Below are positions 42,252-51,267 of a DNA stretch of 57,434 nucleotides, piece after piece. The notes below the pieces were generated by a model. It did not search any database. It had not been told where the DNA came from and was given only the letters and a program-made list of their open reading frames with translations. The stretch's first letter is position 1. Every line of letters starts with the position of its first letter. Source of the DNA: Salinivirgaceae bacterium (GTDB lineage: Bacteria > Bacteroidota > Bacteroidia > Bacteroidales > SZUA-534); assembly GCA_024405635.1 (NCBI GenBank), contig JAKSOL010000019.1:1-57434 (forward strand), in the 5' to 3' direction. A program made the translations under genes and the position numbers.

Positions 42252-43757
42252 ATGAAAGGTAAAATGAACAAAAAACTAATGATTACATCGTTAGTATCGC
42301 TATGCGCCTTAGGCGCTTTGGCGCAGAGTCCTACAACAAGCGGCTCAGTTGCTACCGATAGTGCAAATGCAACGATAGCAATAGATTCTTCGTTGTTTAA
42401 GCACAATGGCGAACACTTGACTTTGAGTTTAGAAGAAGCACAAAAGTACGCAATTGAGCACAACAGATCGTTGCAGAATGCAGACATGGACATTAAAAAA
42501 GCTGAATATGCACGATGGGAAGCCTTATCATCTATGCTCCCTCAAATAACCGCAGAACTTGGATACTCCAACTATTGTGGCTACAAAATGAATTTTTCAA
42601 CGGGCGGAAGCGATGATGATTCAAAAGACGAACAAAATCCTACCACTCCTCCTGAAGGGGTTGATCTTATAACTGCAGGCTACATTATGCAACAATTACA
42701 AAATATGATGGGAAGCAGTAGTAGCGGCATTGCAATGCCAACTACAGGAACTCTTAACATTACCGCATCAATTGCCATAAGCGGAGCCCAAATTATTGCG
42801 CTACAAATCAGCAAGTTGTCGCAAAAAATGATGGATATTACTTATAAAAACAGCGAGCAAGAAACAAAAAATCAAGTTAAAACTCTTTACTACTCTGCCT
42901 TGGTAATGGAAGAAACCATAGGCTTGCTTGAGAAAAACTTTGACAACCTAAAATCGTTGCTTGAATCAACTGAAAAAGCTGTTGAAGTTGGCGTTGTTGA
43001 ACAAACCGATGCCGATAAACTTCGCATTCAGGTTATTACTATGCAAACTGGTATAAACTCAACCAAGCGCTCGCTTGAAATGGTTTACAACTCTTTGCGA
43101 TTGTTGCTTGGTACCAATGTTGATGCAGATATTGAATTGTCGCAGAAAATTGACCAACTAGTTAACATTAACGAAATTGTTGAATTGTTGAACAAAGATT
43201 TTTCAGTTGACGACAACTATCAATTTCAATTATTAGAAGCATCGTCTGACTTAAGCAAGAAACAAGTTGACATTGCATTTTGGAATCACTTTCCAACACT
43301 ATCGGCCTACTACCAACACTCTGAAAGAACTTATTTTGGACAAAAAGAAGGTTTCAATATGACCCCACCAAACCTTATTGGTGCATCGTTGCGTATTCCA
43401 ATTTTTTCAAGTGGCAACCGATATAGCGCATACAAAGAGGCTAAAATATCGTATGCCGAAAGCATGAATAATGTTGAGCAAACACGCGATGCCCTGTTGG
43501 TGCAACACAACCAACTGCGCTACAACTTAGCATCGGCTTACGACACTTATATTACTCAACAACAAAACGTTGACGTAACTCAACAAGTTTTCGACAAACT
43601 ATCGCAAAAGTTTGAACACGGAATGGTTTCAAGTCTTGAACTAACAAACTCAAGCACAAACCTCATTTCGGCACAAAGTAGCTACGTACAAGCACTTATG
43701 GAACTTATATCGGCACAAGTGGCACTTGAAAACCTTTTGGTAAACAGTAATAAATAA
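42252..43757 (+). CDS. TolC-family outer-membrane efflux channel
   Basis: This 501-residue outer-membrane efflux protein has a signal peptide (KLMITSLVSLCALGALAQ) and two OEP repeats of long helices, ALSSMLPQITAELGYSNY in the first and a tail rich in helices (NLISAQSSYVQALMELISAQ). It forms the outer-membrane duct of the tripartite RND pump encoded by the next two genes. Starts at ATG 42252 or 42264 are both compatible with the signal peptide. A Ser/Gly/Asp-rich insertion (STGGSDDDSKDEQNPTTPPE, about residues 116-135) lies in the periplasmic part. Confidence 0.93.
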   Translation: MKGKMNKKLMITSLVSLCALGALAQSPTTSGSVATDSANATIAIDSSLFKHNGEHLTLSLEEAQKYAIEHNRSLQNADMDIKKAEYARWEALSSMLPQITAELGYSNYCGYKMNFSTGGSDDDSKDEQNPTTPPEGVDLITAGYIMQQLQNMMGSSSSGIAMPTTGTLNITASIAISGAQIIALQISKLSQKMMDITYKNSEQETKNQVKTLYYSALVMEETIGLLEKNFDNLKSLLESTEKAVEVGVVEQTDADKLRIQVITMQTGINSTKRSLEMVYNSLRLLLGTNVDADIELSQKIDQLVNINEIVELLNKDFSVDDNYQFQLLEASSDLSKKQVDIAFWNHFPTLSAYYQHSERTYFGQKEGFNMTPPNLIGASLRIPIFSSGNRYSAYKEAKISYAESMNNVEQTRDALLVQHNQLRYNLASAYDTYITQQQNVDVTQQVFDKLSQKFEHGMVSSLELTNSSTNLISAQSSYVQALMELISAQVALENLLVNSNK

Positions 43758-43781
43758 GAATCAACATAAATAATTATAAAC

Positions 43782-44801
43782 ATGAAGTATTTAAATGGAT
43801 TAATTGCTTGCAGCCTTGTAATGGCGCTGGCAAGTTGCGATTCAAAGAAAAAAGCAACAACAGACACCACAGAAAACCGCGCTGAACGTGTTCAGACTGA
43901 AACAATGACAAAAAGCCCAATTGAGCGCTCAATTGAAATATCGAGCACCTTGCAAGGCTATGAAACTATGAACATTGCGCCATCGTTAACTGGTATTATA
44001 CAAGACATTACGGTTGAGGTTGGCACCAAAGTTCACAAAGGTCAGCTATTGGTTCGTATGGACGAAAACCAATACAACAACACCAAACTTACTATGGCTA
44101 ATCTTGAAACCGAGATGTCGCGAATGGAAGCTTTGCGCGAAAGTGGCAATGTTTCGCAACAAACATACGACCAAACAAAATTAGGTTACGACCAAACAAA
44201 ACAATCGTTAGCATTTCTTGAAAAAAACACCTACGTAAAAGCACAATTTGACGGTGTTATTTCAGCAAAGAATTTTGAAGACGGTGAACTTTACGGAGGC
44301 AATCCTGCCATTTTGGTTCTTACCAAAATAAATGTATTGAAAGCCTATATCAACATTCCTGAAAGTTATTTTCCTCGTGTTAAAGAAGGCATGAAACTTA
44401 ATATAGCCTCAGACATTTATCCTGGAAAACAATTCCCAGCAACAATTGAAATTGTTCACCCTACCATTGATGCATCAACTCACACTTTCCAAGTTAAAGT
44501 AAAGATTAACAACAGCACCAACGAGTTACGCCCAGGTATGTACGTTCATGCAACCCTACCTCTTGCCGACGACAAAGCTATTATGGTACCTTACCAAGCA
44601 GTGCTTAAACTAATCGGATCAAACGAGCGCTACATTTTTGTAAACAAAGACGGAGTTGCTAAACGTGTAACAGTAAAAACTGGTACTCGCAACGAAGACA
44701 AAGTTGAAATCATAAGCGACGAAATTGCAGAAGGCGACGAAATTGTGGTTGTTGGACAAGGCCGTTTGGTTGAAGGTTCAAAACTTGAAATTGTAAAGTA
44801 A
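43782..44801 (+). CDS. RND periplasmic adaptor (membrane-fusion lipoprotein)
   Basis: This 339-residue HlyD/AcrA-type adaptor is a lipoprotein (lipobox LASC after MKYLNGLIACSLVMA). It has the biotinyl-lipoyl-like halves (GIIQDITVEVGTKVHKGQLL and KAQFDGVISAKNF), a helical hairpin between them, and the beta-barrel and membrane-proximal domains (GMYVHATLP, ALKLIGSNERYIF-like). It connects the TolC channel with the RND transporter. 24 nt from tolC, 30 nt to the RND gene. Confidence 0.94.
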   Translation: MKYLNGLIACSLVMALASCDSKKKATTDTTENRAERVQTETMTKSPIERSIEISSTLQGYETMNIAPSLTGIIQDITVEVGTKVHKGQLLVRMDENQYNNTKLTMANLETEMSRMEALRESGNVSQQTYDQTKLGYDQTKQSLAFLEKNTYVKAQFDGVISAKNFEDGELYGGNPAILVLTKINVLKAYINIPESYFPRVKEGMKLNIASDIYPGKQFPATIEIVHPTIDASTHTFQVKVKINNSTNELRPGMYVHATLPLADDKAIMVPYQAVLKLIGSNERYIFVNKDGVAKRVTVKTGTRNEDKVEIISDEIAEGDEIVVVGQGRLVEGSKLEIVK

Positions 44802-44831
44802 CAATCCACTCAATCTTAAATTGATAAAGAA

Positions 44832-47800
44832 ATGAGTATATACAGAACAGCGATTGAAAAGCCTATCACTACCGCGCTAATATTTGTGGCAGTGATAATT
44901 ATGGGCGTGTTCTCGTTTCATAAACTGCCAATTGACCAGTTTCCTGAAATTGAGCCACCCTACGTTATGGTAATGACATCGTATCCAGGTGCCAATGCCA
45001 GCGAAATTGAGACTAATGTTACCCGTTTGATGGAAAACAACCTTAACTCGGTTGACGGGTTGAAAGAGCTTACCTCAACTTCAAAAGATAACATGTCAGT
45101 TATCGTAATGGAGTTTGAGTGGGGACTTAAACTTGACGATGTTGTGAACGATGTTCGCTCTTATGTCGATATGGTACGCGACTACTTACCTTCAGGATGT
45201 TCGTCACCTTTTATCTTTAAGTTTAGTTCAAGCGCAATGCCTATTATTCAGTTTGCCATTACAGCAAACGAAAGTTATTCAGGTCTTGAAAAAATTTTAA
45301 ACGACGAACTTGTTCCTGTACTTAACTCAGTAAACGGTATTGGTAACATTTCGCTATCAGGAGCACCCGATCGTTACATATATATTGAAATTGACCAAGA
45401 AAAACTTGATGCTTACGGCATTGCATTGGAAACTGTAGGACAAGTGGTTGCGGCCAACAACCTAAACATGTCGTCGGGTAACATAAAAATCAACAAGGAA
45501 CAATACCAACTACAAGTTCGCAGCGAGTACTCTGAAAGTGCCGAGATTAACAACCTTGTAGTTTCTACTACCCCAAGTGGGCAACAAGTGTTTATTCGTG
45601 ACATTGCCACAGTTCGTGACACAATTAAAGACCTTTCGCTTGACGAGAAGATTGACGGTCGCGATGGTGTACGTATGATTATCACCAAACAATCGGGAGC
45701 CAACACCGTTCAAATTTGCCGCGATGTTCGCAAAAAAATGGCTGAATCAATGGCTTGGCTACCTTCTGATGTTAAGATTGACGTTATTTACGACTCATCA
45801 GAGGAGATTGAAAACGCAATCAGCAGTTTGGAAGAGTCAATTTTGTATGCTTTGTTGTTTGTTGTATTGGTGGTGTTGTTCTTCCTTGGACGTTGGCGCG
45901 CCACTATCATCATCGGTCTAACCATTCCTATTGCACTTATTGTTGCGTTTATCTATCTATTGTTTGTCGATAGTTCGTTGAACATCATTTCGCTCTGCTC
46001 GCTAACCATTGCCATTGGTATGGTGGTTGACGATGCTATTGTGGTGCTCGAAAACATTACCAAGCACGTTGACCGCGGCGAAGGTCCTCACGAAGCTTCA
46101 ATTTACGCAACCAACGAGGTTTGGACCTCAGTTATTGCTACCACATTGGTTATTGTGGCCGTGTTTGTACCATTAACCATGTTGAGCGGTATGGCTGGTA
46201 TTTTGTTCAAAGAGTTAGGTTGGATTGTAACCATTTGCGTTGTAACATCAACTATTGTAGCCATTTCGCTAACACCAATGCTTTCATCGGTTCTTATTAA
46301 AGGCCGTCAAATAAAATTGGTTAACGGCAAAATGGTTGAAGAGAAAAAAGAGAACAACAACTGGTGGTCATACGAAAATACAGTTATCCGTTTTCTTGAC
46401 AAACTTGACTCACTATATGCAAAAGCATTACATTGGTGTTTGACTCACAAAGCCACCACAATGACCGCTATTATAGTATTCTTTGTTCTGTCAATGCTAC
46501 CTGCAATTACTGGACAAATTGGTACTGACTTTATGCAAAAAAGCGACAACGCGCGCATGACAGTTACTATTGAGTTGCAACGCGGTACCCGCATTGAGGA
46601 AACGGCAAAATTTGCCCGTCACCTTGAGCAACGCATTTTTACTTTGGTACCTGAAACTCGCATCATTTCAACTTCAGCTGGTTCAAGCGACGAGTCAAAC
46701 GTTGGCGCATTGTTCTCATCAACATCTAACAATAAGATTTCAATGATTATTTCAGCAACAAAAAAATATGAGCGCGAACGTTCAATATTTGAACTTGCTG
46801 AGGTTGTTCGTCAAGAACTAGCAACATACCCTCAAGTAGTTGACTACAAATGTACTACTTCAAGCGGCATGGGCGGTTCTTCATCAACTGTCGATGTTGA
46901 AATATACGGATACGACTTTGACGCTACCAGCCTTTTGGCAGAGCAAATCAAACAATTAATTAAAGATAGCGTACCATCAGCACGCGATATCGACATTAGT
47001 CGCGAAGAAGACCGTTCTGAGTTAAAAGTTGTTGTTGACAAAGAAAAAGCTGCTCGTCACGGACTAACATCGGCAACCATTGCCACATACCTATACAATC
47101 GTGTAAACGGCATGTCAGCTGGATACTTAAAAGAAGATGGTGACGAGTACGACATTAAAGTTCGTTTACTTGAAAAGAACCGCAATTCTATTGACGATAT
47201 TGAAAATTTGACAATTCCAACCGCAACAGGAAAACTAATAAAGTTGCGCGAAGTTGGTAGAATTGAAGAGTATTTCTGCCCACCAGAAATTGCTCGCCAA
47301 GACCGCCAACGTGTGGTTAAGGTAACATCGCTCCCCTACGAAACCTCATTGGGCGAGTTAGCTACCGAGATTCAGAACCAAGTAAGCAAAATAAAACTCC
47401 CTCAGGGCATTACCGTTAAATTTGGTGGCGACTACGAAGAACAACAAGAAACCTTTGCCGACATGGGACTTTTGCTAGCACTTATTGTAATGTTGGTTTA
47501 TGTGGTAATGGCGTCGCAATTTGAATCGCTCAGCAAACCTTTCATCATTATGATGTCGTTCCCATTTGCCGTTAGCGGTGTAGTTATTGCATTATGGATT
47601 ACCAACACAACACTCGATATGATTGGTGCACTTGGTATTGTGATGCTAGTAGGTATTGTGGTTAAAAACGGTATTGTGCTAATTGACTACATTAACTTGA
47701 TGCGCGACCGTGGCTACGAACTAAACAAAGCCATTGAGCTATCAGGTGCATCTCGTTTGCGCCCAGTGCTTATGACCGCAGCAACCACCATTCTTGGTAT

Positions 47801-48047
47801 GTTACCAATGGTTATGAGTACTAGTGAAGGCTCTGAAATGTGGATCCCAATGGGTATTGTAGTTATCGGTGGTTTGTTAGTTTCAACCATCATCACACTT
47901 ATTGTGGTTCCAGTACTTTACGCCCTTATGTCGCGCCATGGCGAACGCGATAAAGAAGAAAGTTTGCGCAGTCAGTTCATCTTCTTCGACATGGACTCCG
48001 ACTCCGTTCTTGACACTCGCAAAGAGAGAAATAACGAACTAATTTAA
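44832..48047 (+). CDS. RND efflux transporter, HAE1/AcrB family
   Basis: This 1071-residue inner-membrane proton-driven exporter has the expected twelve helices and two large periplasmic loops. It starts MSIYRTAIEKPITTALIFVA. The proton-relay aspartates lie in MVVDDAIVVLENI (helix 4) and the helix-10 lysine in GIVVKNGIVLIDYINLM. The porter-domain motif PFAVSGVVIAL is in the second half. It likely exports drugs, bile salts or detergents, but the substrate cannot be read from sequence. The hydrophilic C-terminal tail runs into a PII-like gene 8 nt later. Confidence 0.96.
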   Translation: MSIYRTAIEKPITTALIFVAVIIMGVFSFHKLPIDQFPEIEPPYVMVMTSYPGANASEIETNVTRLMENNLNSVDGLKELTSTSKDNMSVIVMEFEWGLKLDDVVNDVRSYVDMVRDYLPSGCSSPFIFKFSSSAMPIIQFAITANESYSGLEKILNDELVPVLNSVNGIGNISLSGAPDRYIYIEIDQEKLDAYGIALETVGQVVAANNLNMSSGNIKINKEQYQLQVRSEYSESAEINNLVVSTTPSGQQVFIRDIATVRDTIKDLSLDEKIDGRDGVRMIITKQSGANTVQICRDVRKKMAESMAWLPSDVKIDVIYDSSEEIENAISSLEESILYALLFVVLVVLFFLGRWRATIIIGLTIPIALIVAFIYLLFVDSSLNIISLCSLTIAIGMVVDDAIVVLENITKHVDRGEGPHEASIYATNEVWTSVIATTLVIVAVFVPLTMLSGMAGILFKELGWIVTICVVTSTIVAISLTPMLSSVLIKGRQIKLVNGKMVEEKKENNNWWSYENTVIRFLDKLDSLYAKALHWCLTHKATTMTAIIVFFVLSMLPAITGQIGTDFMQKSDNARMTVTIELQRGTRIEETAKFARHLEQRIFTLVPETRIISTSAGSSDESNVGALFSSTSNNKISMIISATKKYERERSIFELAEVVRQELATYPQVVDYKCTTSSGMGGSSSTVDVEIYGYDFDATSLLAEQIKQLIKDSVPSARDIDISREEDRSELKVVVDKEKAARHGLTSATIATYLYNRVNGMSAGYLKEDGDEYDIKVRLLEKNRNSIDDIENLTIPTATGKLIKLREVGRIEEYFCPPEIARQDRQRVVKVTSLPYETSLGELATEIQNQVSKIKLPQGITVKFGGDYEEQQETFADMGLLLALIVMLVYVVMASQFESLSKPFIIMMSFPFAVSGVVIALWITNTTLDMIGALGIVMLVGIVVKNGIVLIDYINLMRDRGYELNKAIELSGASRLRPVLMTAATTILGMLPMVMSTSEGSEMWIPMGIVVIGGLLVSTIITLIVVPVLYALMSRHGERDKEESLRSQFIFFDMDSDSVLDTRKERNNELI

Positions 48048-48055
48048 CACTTAAT

Positions 48056-48349
48056 ATGAAGGCAGTTTTTATAGTATTTAACCAATCGAACACTTCACGT
48101 GTTGAGTATATGCTTGACCGACTTGAAATACGCGGCTACACTTTTTGGGAAGAAGTTCAAGGTCGAGGATCTGTTGATGGCGAACCTCGCCGTGGAACCC
48201 ACACTTGGCCCGAAATGAACTCTGCAGTTATCACAATGGTTGAAGACGACAAGGTTGAAGAACTAATGTCGAAAATTCACAACCTCGACAACCGCAACAA
48301 AGAAGTTGGTGTTCGCGCCTTTGTGTGGAACATTGAGCAAACTGTATAG
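48056..48349 (+). CDS. PII-like small protein associated with the RND pump
   Basis: This 97-residue protein has a beta-alpha-beta layout (MKAVFIVFNQSNTSRVEYML... GYTFWEEVQGRGS) and a C-terminal NKEVGVRAFVWNIEQTV that look like a compact PII/CutA1-type ferredoxin fold. The glycine-rich turn (QGRGSVDGEPRRGTHTWPEM) replaces the PII T-loop. It resembles the transporter-associated PII-like family seen after RND pumps in Porphyromonas and relatives. No uridylylation tyrosine is obvious. It is last in the efflux operon, 8 nt after the RND gene. Regulation of pump activity or assembly is inferred. Confidence 0.75.
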   Translation: MKAVFIVFNQSNTSRVEYMLDRLEIRGYTFWEEVQGRGSVDGEPRRGTHTWPEMNSAVITMVEDDKVEELMSKIHNLDNRNKEVGVRAFVWNIEQTV

Positions 48350-48369
48350 AATCACTATTCATCGGTATC

Positions 48370-48407
48370 AAAAAAAGCCGCACCTAAACAAGGTTGCGGC
48401 TTTTTTT
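48370..48407 (+). terminator. Terminator of the efflux operon
   Basis: A near-perfect stem (AAAAAAGCCGCA-CCT and AGG-TTGCGGCTTTTTT, one bulge) with long A- and T-runs lies about 20 nt after the PII-like stop. Confidence 0.9.
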
Positions 48408-48463
48408 GCAATTCGCCCACCCCCATTTTTTTATTTTTAACTACCAATTATTCAATATTCCCT

Positions 48464-48471
48464 TACTTTTG
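48464..48471 (+). promoter_or_regulatory. thi operon promoter -7 element
   Basis: TACTTTTG fits TAnnTTTG and ends 8 nt before the TPP aptamer, so transcription would start right at it. Confidence 0.6.
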
Positions 48472-48479
48472 CAACCGAA

Positions 48480-48552
48480 CTGTTAGGGGTGCCACAAGGC
48501 TGAGATAATACCCTATGAACTTGATCTGTACAACAACAGCGAAAGGAAACAG
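48480..48552 (+). promoter_or_regulatory. TPP riboswitch (THI box)
   Basis: Conserved segments are present in order: AGGGGTGCC, GGCTGAGATAATACCCT, GAACTTGATCTG and CAGCGAAAGGAAACAG. The closing stem P1 pairs CTGTT (48480-48484) with AACAG (48548-48552). TPP should repress thiMED; the nearest hairpin is at 48604-48630. Confidence 0.95.
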
Positions 48553-48603
48553 TAGCCGCATATTCACGGTAAGTTTTCATCTGTTTATACATTCAAGTAG
48601 TTC

Positions 48604-48630
48604 GTTGTAACGAAGGTCGTTGCAACTTTT
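48604..48630 (+). promoter_or_regulatory. Hairpin between TPP aptamer and thiM, possible terminator
   Basis: A 10-bp stem with one wobble (GTTGTAACGA and TCGTTGCAAC, loop AGG) is followed by TTTT. It lies 51 nt after the aptamer and 22 nt before thiM, and could be the switchable terminator; the short U-run makes this tentative. Confidence 0.55.
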
Positions 48631-48652
48631 AACTATTTAATGTTTTATAAAA

Positions 48653-49432
48653 ATGGACAAAAATCTTGTAGTAAAAGATTTGGAGGCGGTTCGCTCACAA
48701 TCGCCATTGGTGCAAAGCATCACAAACTATGTAGTAATGAACAACACAGCCAACGCTTTGTTGGCCATTGGAGCTTCTCCAATTATGGCTCATGCCGTTG
48801 AAGAAATGCAAGAAATGGCAACCATTTGCCAAAGCCTTGTAATAAACATCGGCACACTTAGTCCACGTTGGATTGAAGGAATGCTACTTGCAGGAAAAAC
48901 TGCAAAAGCTGCAGGTCACCCTGTAATTCTTGACCCTGTTGGCGCAGGTGCCACTTCGTATCGTACACAAACTTGCTTCAAAATTATTGAAGAATGCCAA
49001 CCAGACATTATTCGTGGCAATGGATCTGAAATAATGGCACTTGTTAATAGCGACATTAAGAGCAAAGGTGTTGATAGCTCAGAATCATCAAGTTCAGCCG
49101 TTGAATCTGCAAAAATTCTAGCTAAACGCTACAATTGCGTAGTAACCATCAGCGGCGAAATAGACTATGCTACCGATGGAGAACAAGTAATTGAAATACA
49201 CGGAGGCTCGCCAATGATGGCCAAAGTAACTGGACTTGGCTGCACTGCAAGTGCTTTAGTTGGAGCTTTTGCAGTTGTTAATCGCAACTATTTGCAAGCT
49301 GCTGCTAGTGCAATGCAAGTAATGGCGGTTGCCGGCGAATTGGCTGCTGCAAAATCGCGCGGCACAGGCTCAATGCAAATGAATTTCCTTGATGAACTTT
49401 ATAATCTATCGGCCAACGATATTATAAAATAA
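48653..49432 (+). CDS. thiM: Hydroxyethylthiazole kinase
   Basis: This 259-residue ribokinase-like enzyme phosphorylates the thiazole alcohol to THZ-P in thiamine salvage. It shows VQSITNYVVMNNTANALLAI at the substrate site, PVILDPVGAGATSYRT, the segment IIRGNGSEI, and the C-terminal catalytic VTGLGCTASALVGAF. Cytoplasmic trimer in the family. It is first in the TPP-controlled thiM-thiE-thiD operon. No de novo thiazole genes are in the window. Confidence 0.96.
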   Translation: MDKNLVVKDLEAVRSQSPLVQSITNYVVMNNTANALLAIGASPIMAHAVEEMQEMATICQSLVINIGTLSPRWIEGMLLAGKTAKAAGHPVILDPVGAGATSYRTQTCFKIIEECQPDIIRGNGSEIMALVNSDIKSKGVDSSESSSSAVESAKILAKRYNCVVTISGEIDYATDGEQVIEIHGGSPMMAKVTGLGCTASALVGAFAVVNRNYLQAAASAMQVMAVAGELAAAKSRGTGSMQMNFLDELYNLSANDIIK

Positions 49433-49459
49433 TCACATCGTTATTGATGCACTTTATGC

Positions 49460-49499
49460 AAGAACTAAGTCGTCACAATCCGCTTTCGACTTAGTTCTT
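49460..49499 (+). terminator. Large inverted repeat between thiM and thiE
   Basis: A perfect 13-bp inverted repeat (AAGAACTAAGTCG 49460-49472, CGACTTAGTTCTT 49487-49499, 14-nt loop) is followed by CTTTATAAA. It resembles a weak terminator or processing site and may lower thiE-thiD relative to thiM. Confidence 0.6.
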
Positions 49500-49521
49500 C
49501 TTTATAAAAACAACACTTAAA

Positions 49522-50160
49522 ATGCGAAAAACAATTGACCTATCGCTATATCTTGTAACTGACCGACCACTTTCACTTGGTCGTCCAATTGAATGGATTG
49601 TTGAAGAAGCTGTAAAAGGAGGAACAACCATTGTGCAGTTACGCGAAAAAGATTGCTCAACTCGCGAGTTTATTGAGTTAGCTATAAAGCTAAAACAAAC
49701 ACTTGCGCCATACAATGTTGCTCTAATTATCAACGACCGTGTTGACGTTGCTCTTGCCGCCAATGCCGATGGCGTTCACCTTGGACAGTCGGATATGGAT
49801 TGTAAAACCGCACGACAGCTACTTGGTCCCGATAAAATTATAGGTTTATCAATTGAACATATTGACGAAACTGACGCAGCAAACCAACTTGATATAGATT
49901 ACGTTGCCGTATCGCCCGTTTACCTAACAGGCACCAAAACCGACACAAGCGCCGCACTTGGCATTGATGGCGTAAAGAGTATTGTTGCAAAATCAATTCA
50001 CCCAGTTGTTGGCATCGGCGGAATGAACAAAAACACAATTGCCGACGTAATTGCTGCCGGTGCTGACGGCGTTGCAGTAGTTTCTGCTATAGTATCAGCC
50101 GAAAATCCAAATGAATCGTCAGCCGAACTAATTGATATAGTAAAACAAAGCAAACAATGA
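49522..50160 (+). CDS. thiE: Thiamine phosphate synthase
   Basis: This 212-residue TIM-barrel enzyme joins HMP-PP and THZ-P to thiamine phosphate. Motifs are LYLVTDRPL, GGTTIVQLREKD, NDRVDVALAANADGVHLGQS, DYVAVSPVYLTGTKTD and VGIGGMNKNTI. Length is normal. It overlaps thiD by 4 bases (ATGA), so the two are probably translated together. The inverted repeat upstream separates it from thiM. Confidence 0.96.
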   Translation: MRKTIDLSLYLVTDRPLSLGRPIEWIVEEAVKGGTTIVQLREKDCSTREFIELAIKLKQTLAPYNVALIINDRVDVALAANADGVHLGQSDMDCKTARQLLGPDKIIGLSIEHIDETDAANQLDIDYVAVSPVYLTGTKTDTSAALGIDGVKSIVAKSIHPVVGIGGMNKNTIADVIAAGADGVAVVSAIVSAENPNESSAELIDIVKQSKQ

Positions 50161-50963
50161 AACAATACAAGCGTGTACTAACCATTGCTGGCAGCGATTC
50201 GGGCGGAGGCGCGGGCATTCAAGCCGATATGAAAACCATTTCGGCATGCGGTTGCTACGCCATGTCAGCAATAACTGCAGTTACGGTACAAAACACAAAA
50301 GGTGTAAGCCAAGTCTACCCTATTCCTGCTGACGTTGTTGCTGCGCAAATTGATGCTGTAATAAGCGACATTGGTGTCGATGCTGTCAAAATTGGAATGA
50401 TTAATTCAAGCGAAGTTATTTTGGCCATAAAACAAATTTTGGAGAAACATAACGTAACTAACATTGTTTTTGACCCAGTTATGGTATCAACTTCGGGACA
50501 CAAACTAATTGAAGACGAAGCTATAGACATTCTAAAGAACCAATTTCTAGTGAATGCACGCATAATAACCCCCAATGTACCCGAAGCCGAAATACTACTC
50601 GGGAAAAGCATCAAAAGCCAAAATCAACTTCCCGATATGGCTCGCGAACTAAGCCAAGGAAAAGTATCGGTATTGCTAAAAGCTGGCCACATGACCGACG
50701 ATACTTTGATTGATGTATTTTACAATGCCGAAACCAACGAAACCATTGAGCTAAAATCGAAACGACTAAACTCACCCAACACACACGGCACAGGATGCAC
50801 ACTATCATCAGCATTAGCATCATACATTGCTCTTGGTCATGATTTAAACAACGCAGCCCGCTTAGCACAAGAATATATACACAAAGCAATTGTGGCTGGT
50901 GCTGAATATAGAATAGGCCACGGACATGGCCCTGTGTGCCACTTTTTCAAATTCTGGGAATAA
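50157..50963 (+). CDS. thiD: Hydroxymethylpyrimidine (phosphate) kinase
   Basis: This 268-residue bifunctional kinase phosphorylates HMP and HMP-P. It begins RVLTIAGSDSGGGAGIQADM, has the TVQNTKGV segment, FDPVMVSTSGHKL, and the nucleotide-binding end NTHGTGCTLSSALASYIALG. Last gene of the operon, followed by a strong terminator. Together with thiM and thiE it completes salvage of both thiamine halves. Confidence 0.96.
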   Translation: MKQYKRVLTIAGSDSGGGAGIQADMKTISACGCYAMSAITAVTVQNTKGVSQVYPIPADVVAAQIDAVISDIGVDAVKIGMINSSEVILAIKQILEKHNVTNIVFDPVMVSTSGHKLIEDEAIDILKNQFLVNARIITPNVPEAEILLGKSIKSQNQLPDMARELSQGKVSVLLKAGHMTDDTLIDVFYNAETNETIELKSKRLNSPNTHGTGCTLSSALASYIALGHDLNNAARLAQEYIHKAIVAGAEYRIGHGHGPVCHFFKFWE

Positions 50964-50993
50964 ACCCATTCACAACCATCTTTATCAAAATAT

Positions 50994-51030
50994 AGCCCTT
51001 AGTAAAACACAAATTGCTAAGGGCTTTTTA
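50994..51030 (+). terminator. Terminator of the thi operon
   Basis: A 9-bp stem (AGCCCTTAG and CTAAGGGCT) is followed by TTTTTAGTTTG, 30 nt after the thiD stop. Confidence 0.88.
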
Positions 51031-51218
51031 GTTTGCTCGAAGTAACTACAACTCTAACGAAAAAAATGGATTATGCGCAATGTTTGTATTTTATCAGCAA
51101 ATACACATAAAGTACAATCAAAGCAACATTGTAAAATATTGAGCAACAAGTAGTTCAGTGGCATTTAAAAAAAACCAAACCGCGCACCCAAAAGACGCGG
51201 AATAATAGAATATTCGTT

Positions 51219-51226
51219 TATCTTTG
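51219..51226 (+). promoter_or_regulatory. pckA promoter -7 element
   Basis: TATCTTTG fits TAnnTTTG and gives a leader of about 35 nt before the ATG at 51268. No clear -33 TTTG is seen. Confidence 0.55.
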
Positions 51227-51267
51227 TGCAAAATTTGGTTTTTAAAATTTTAATTAAAAATAGAATT

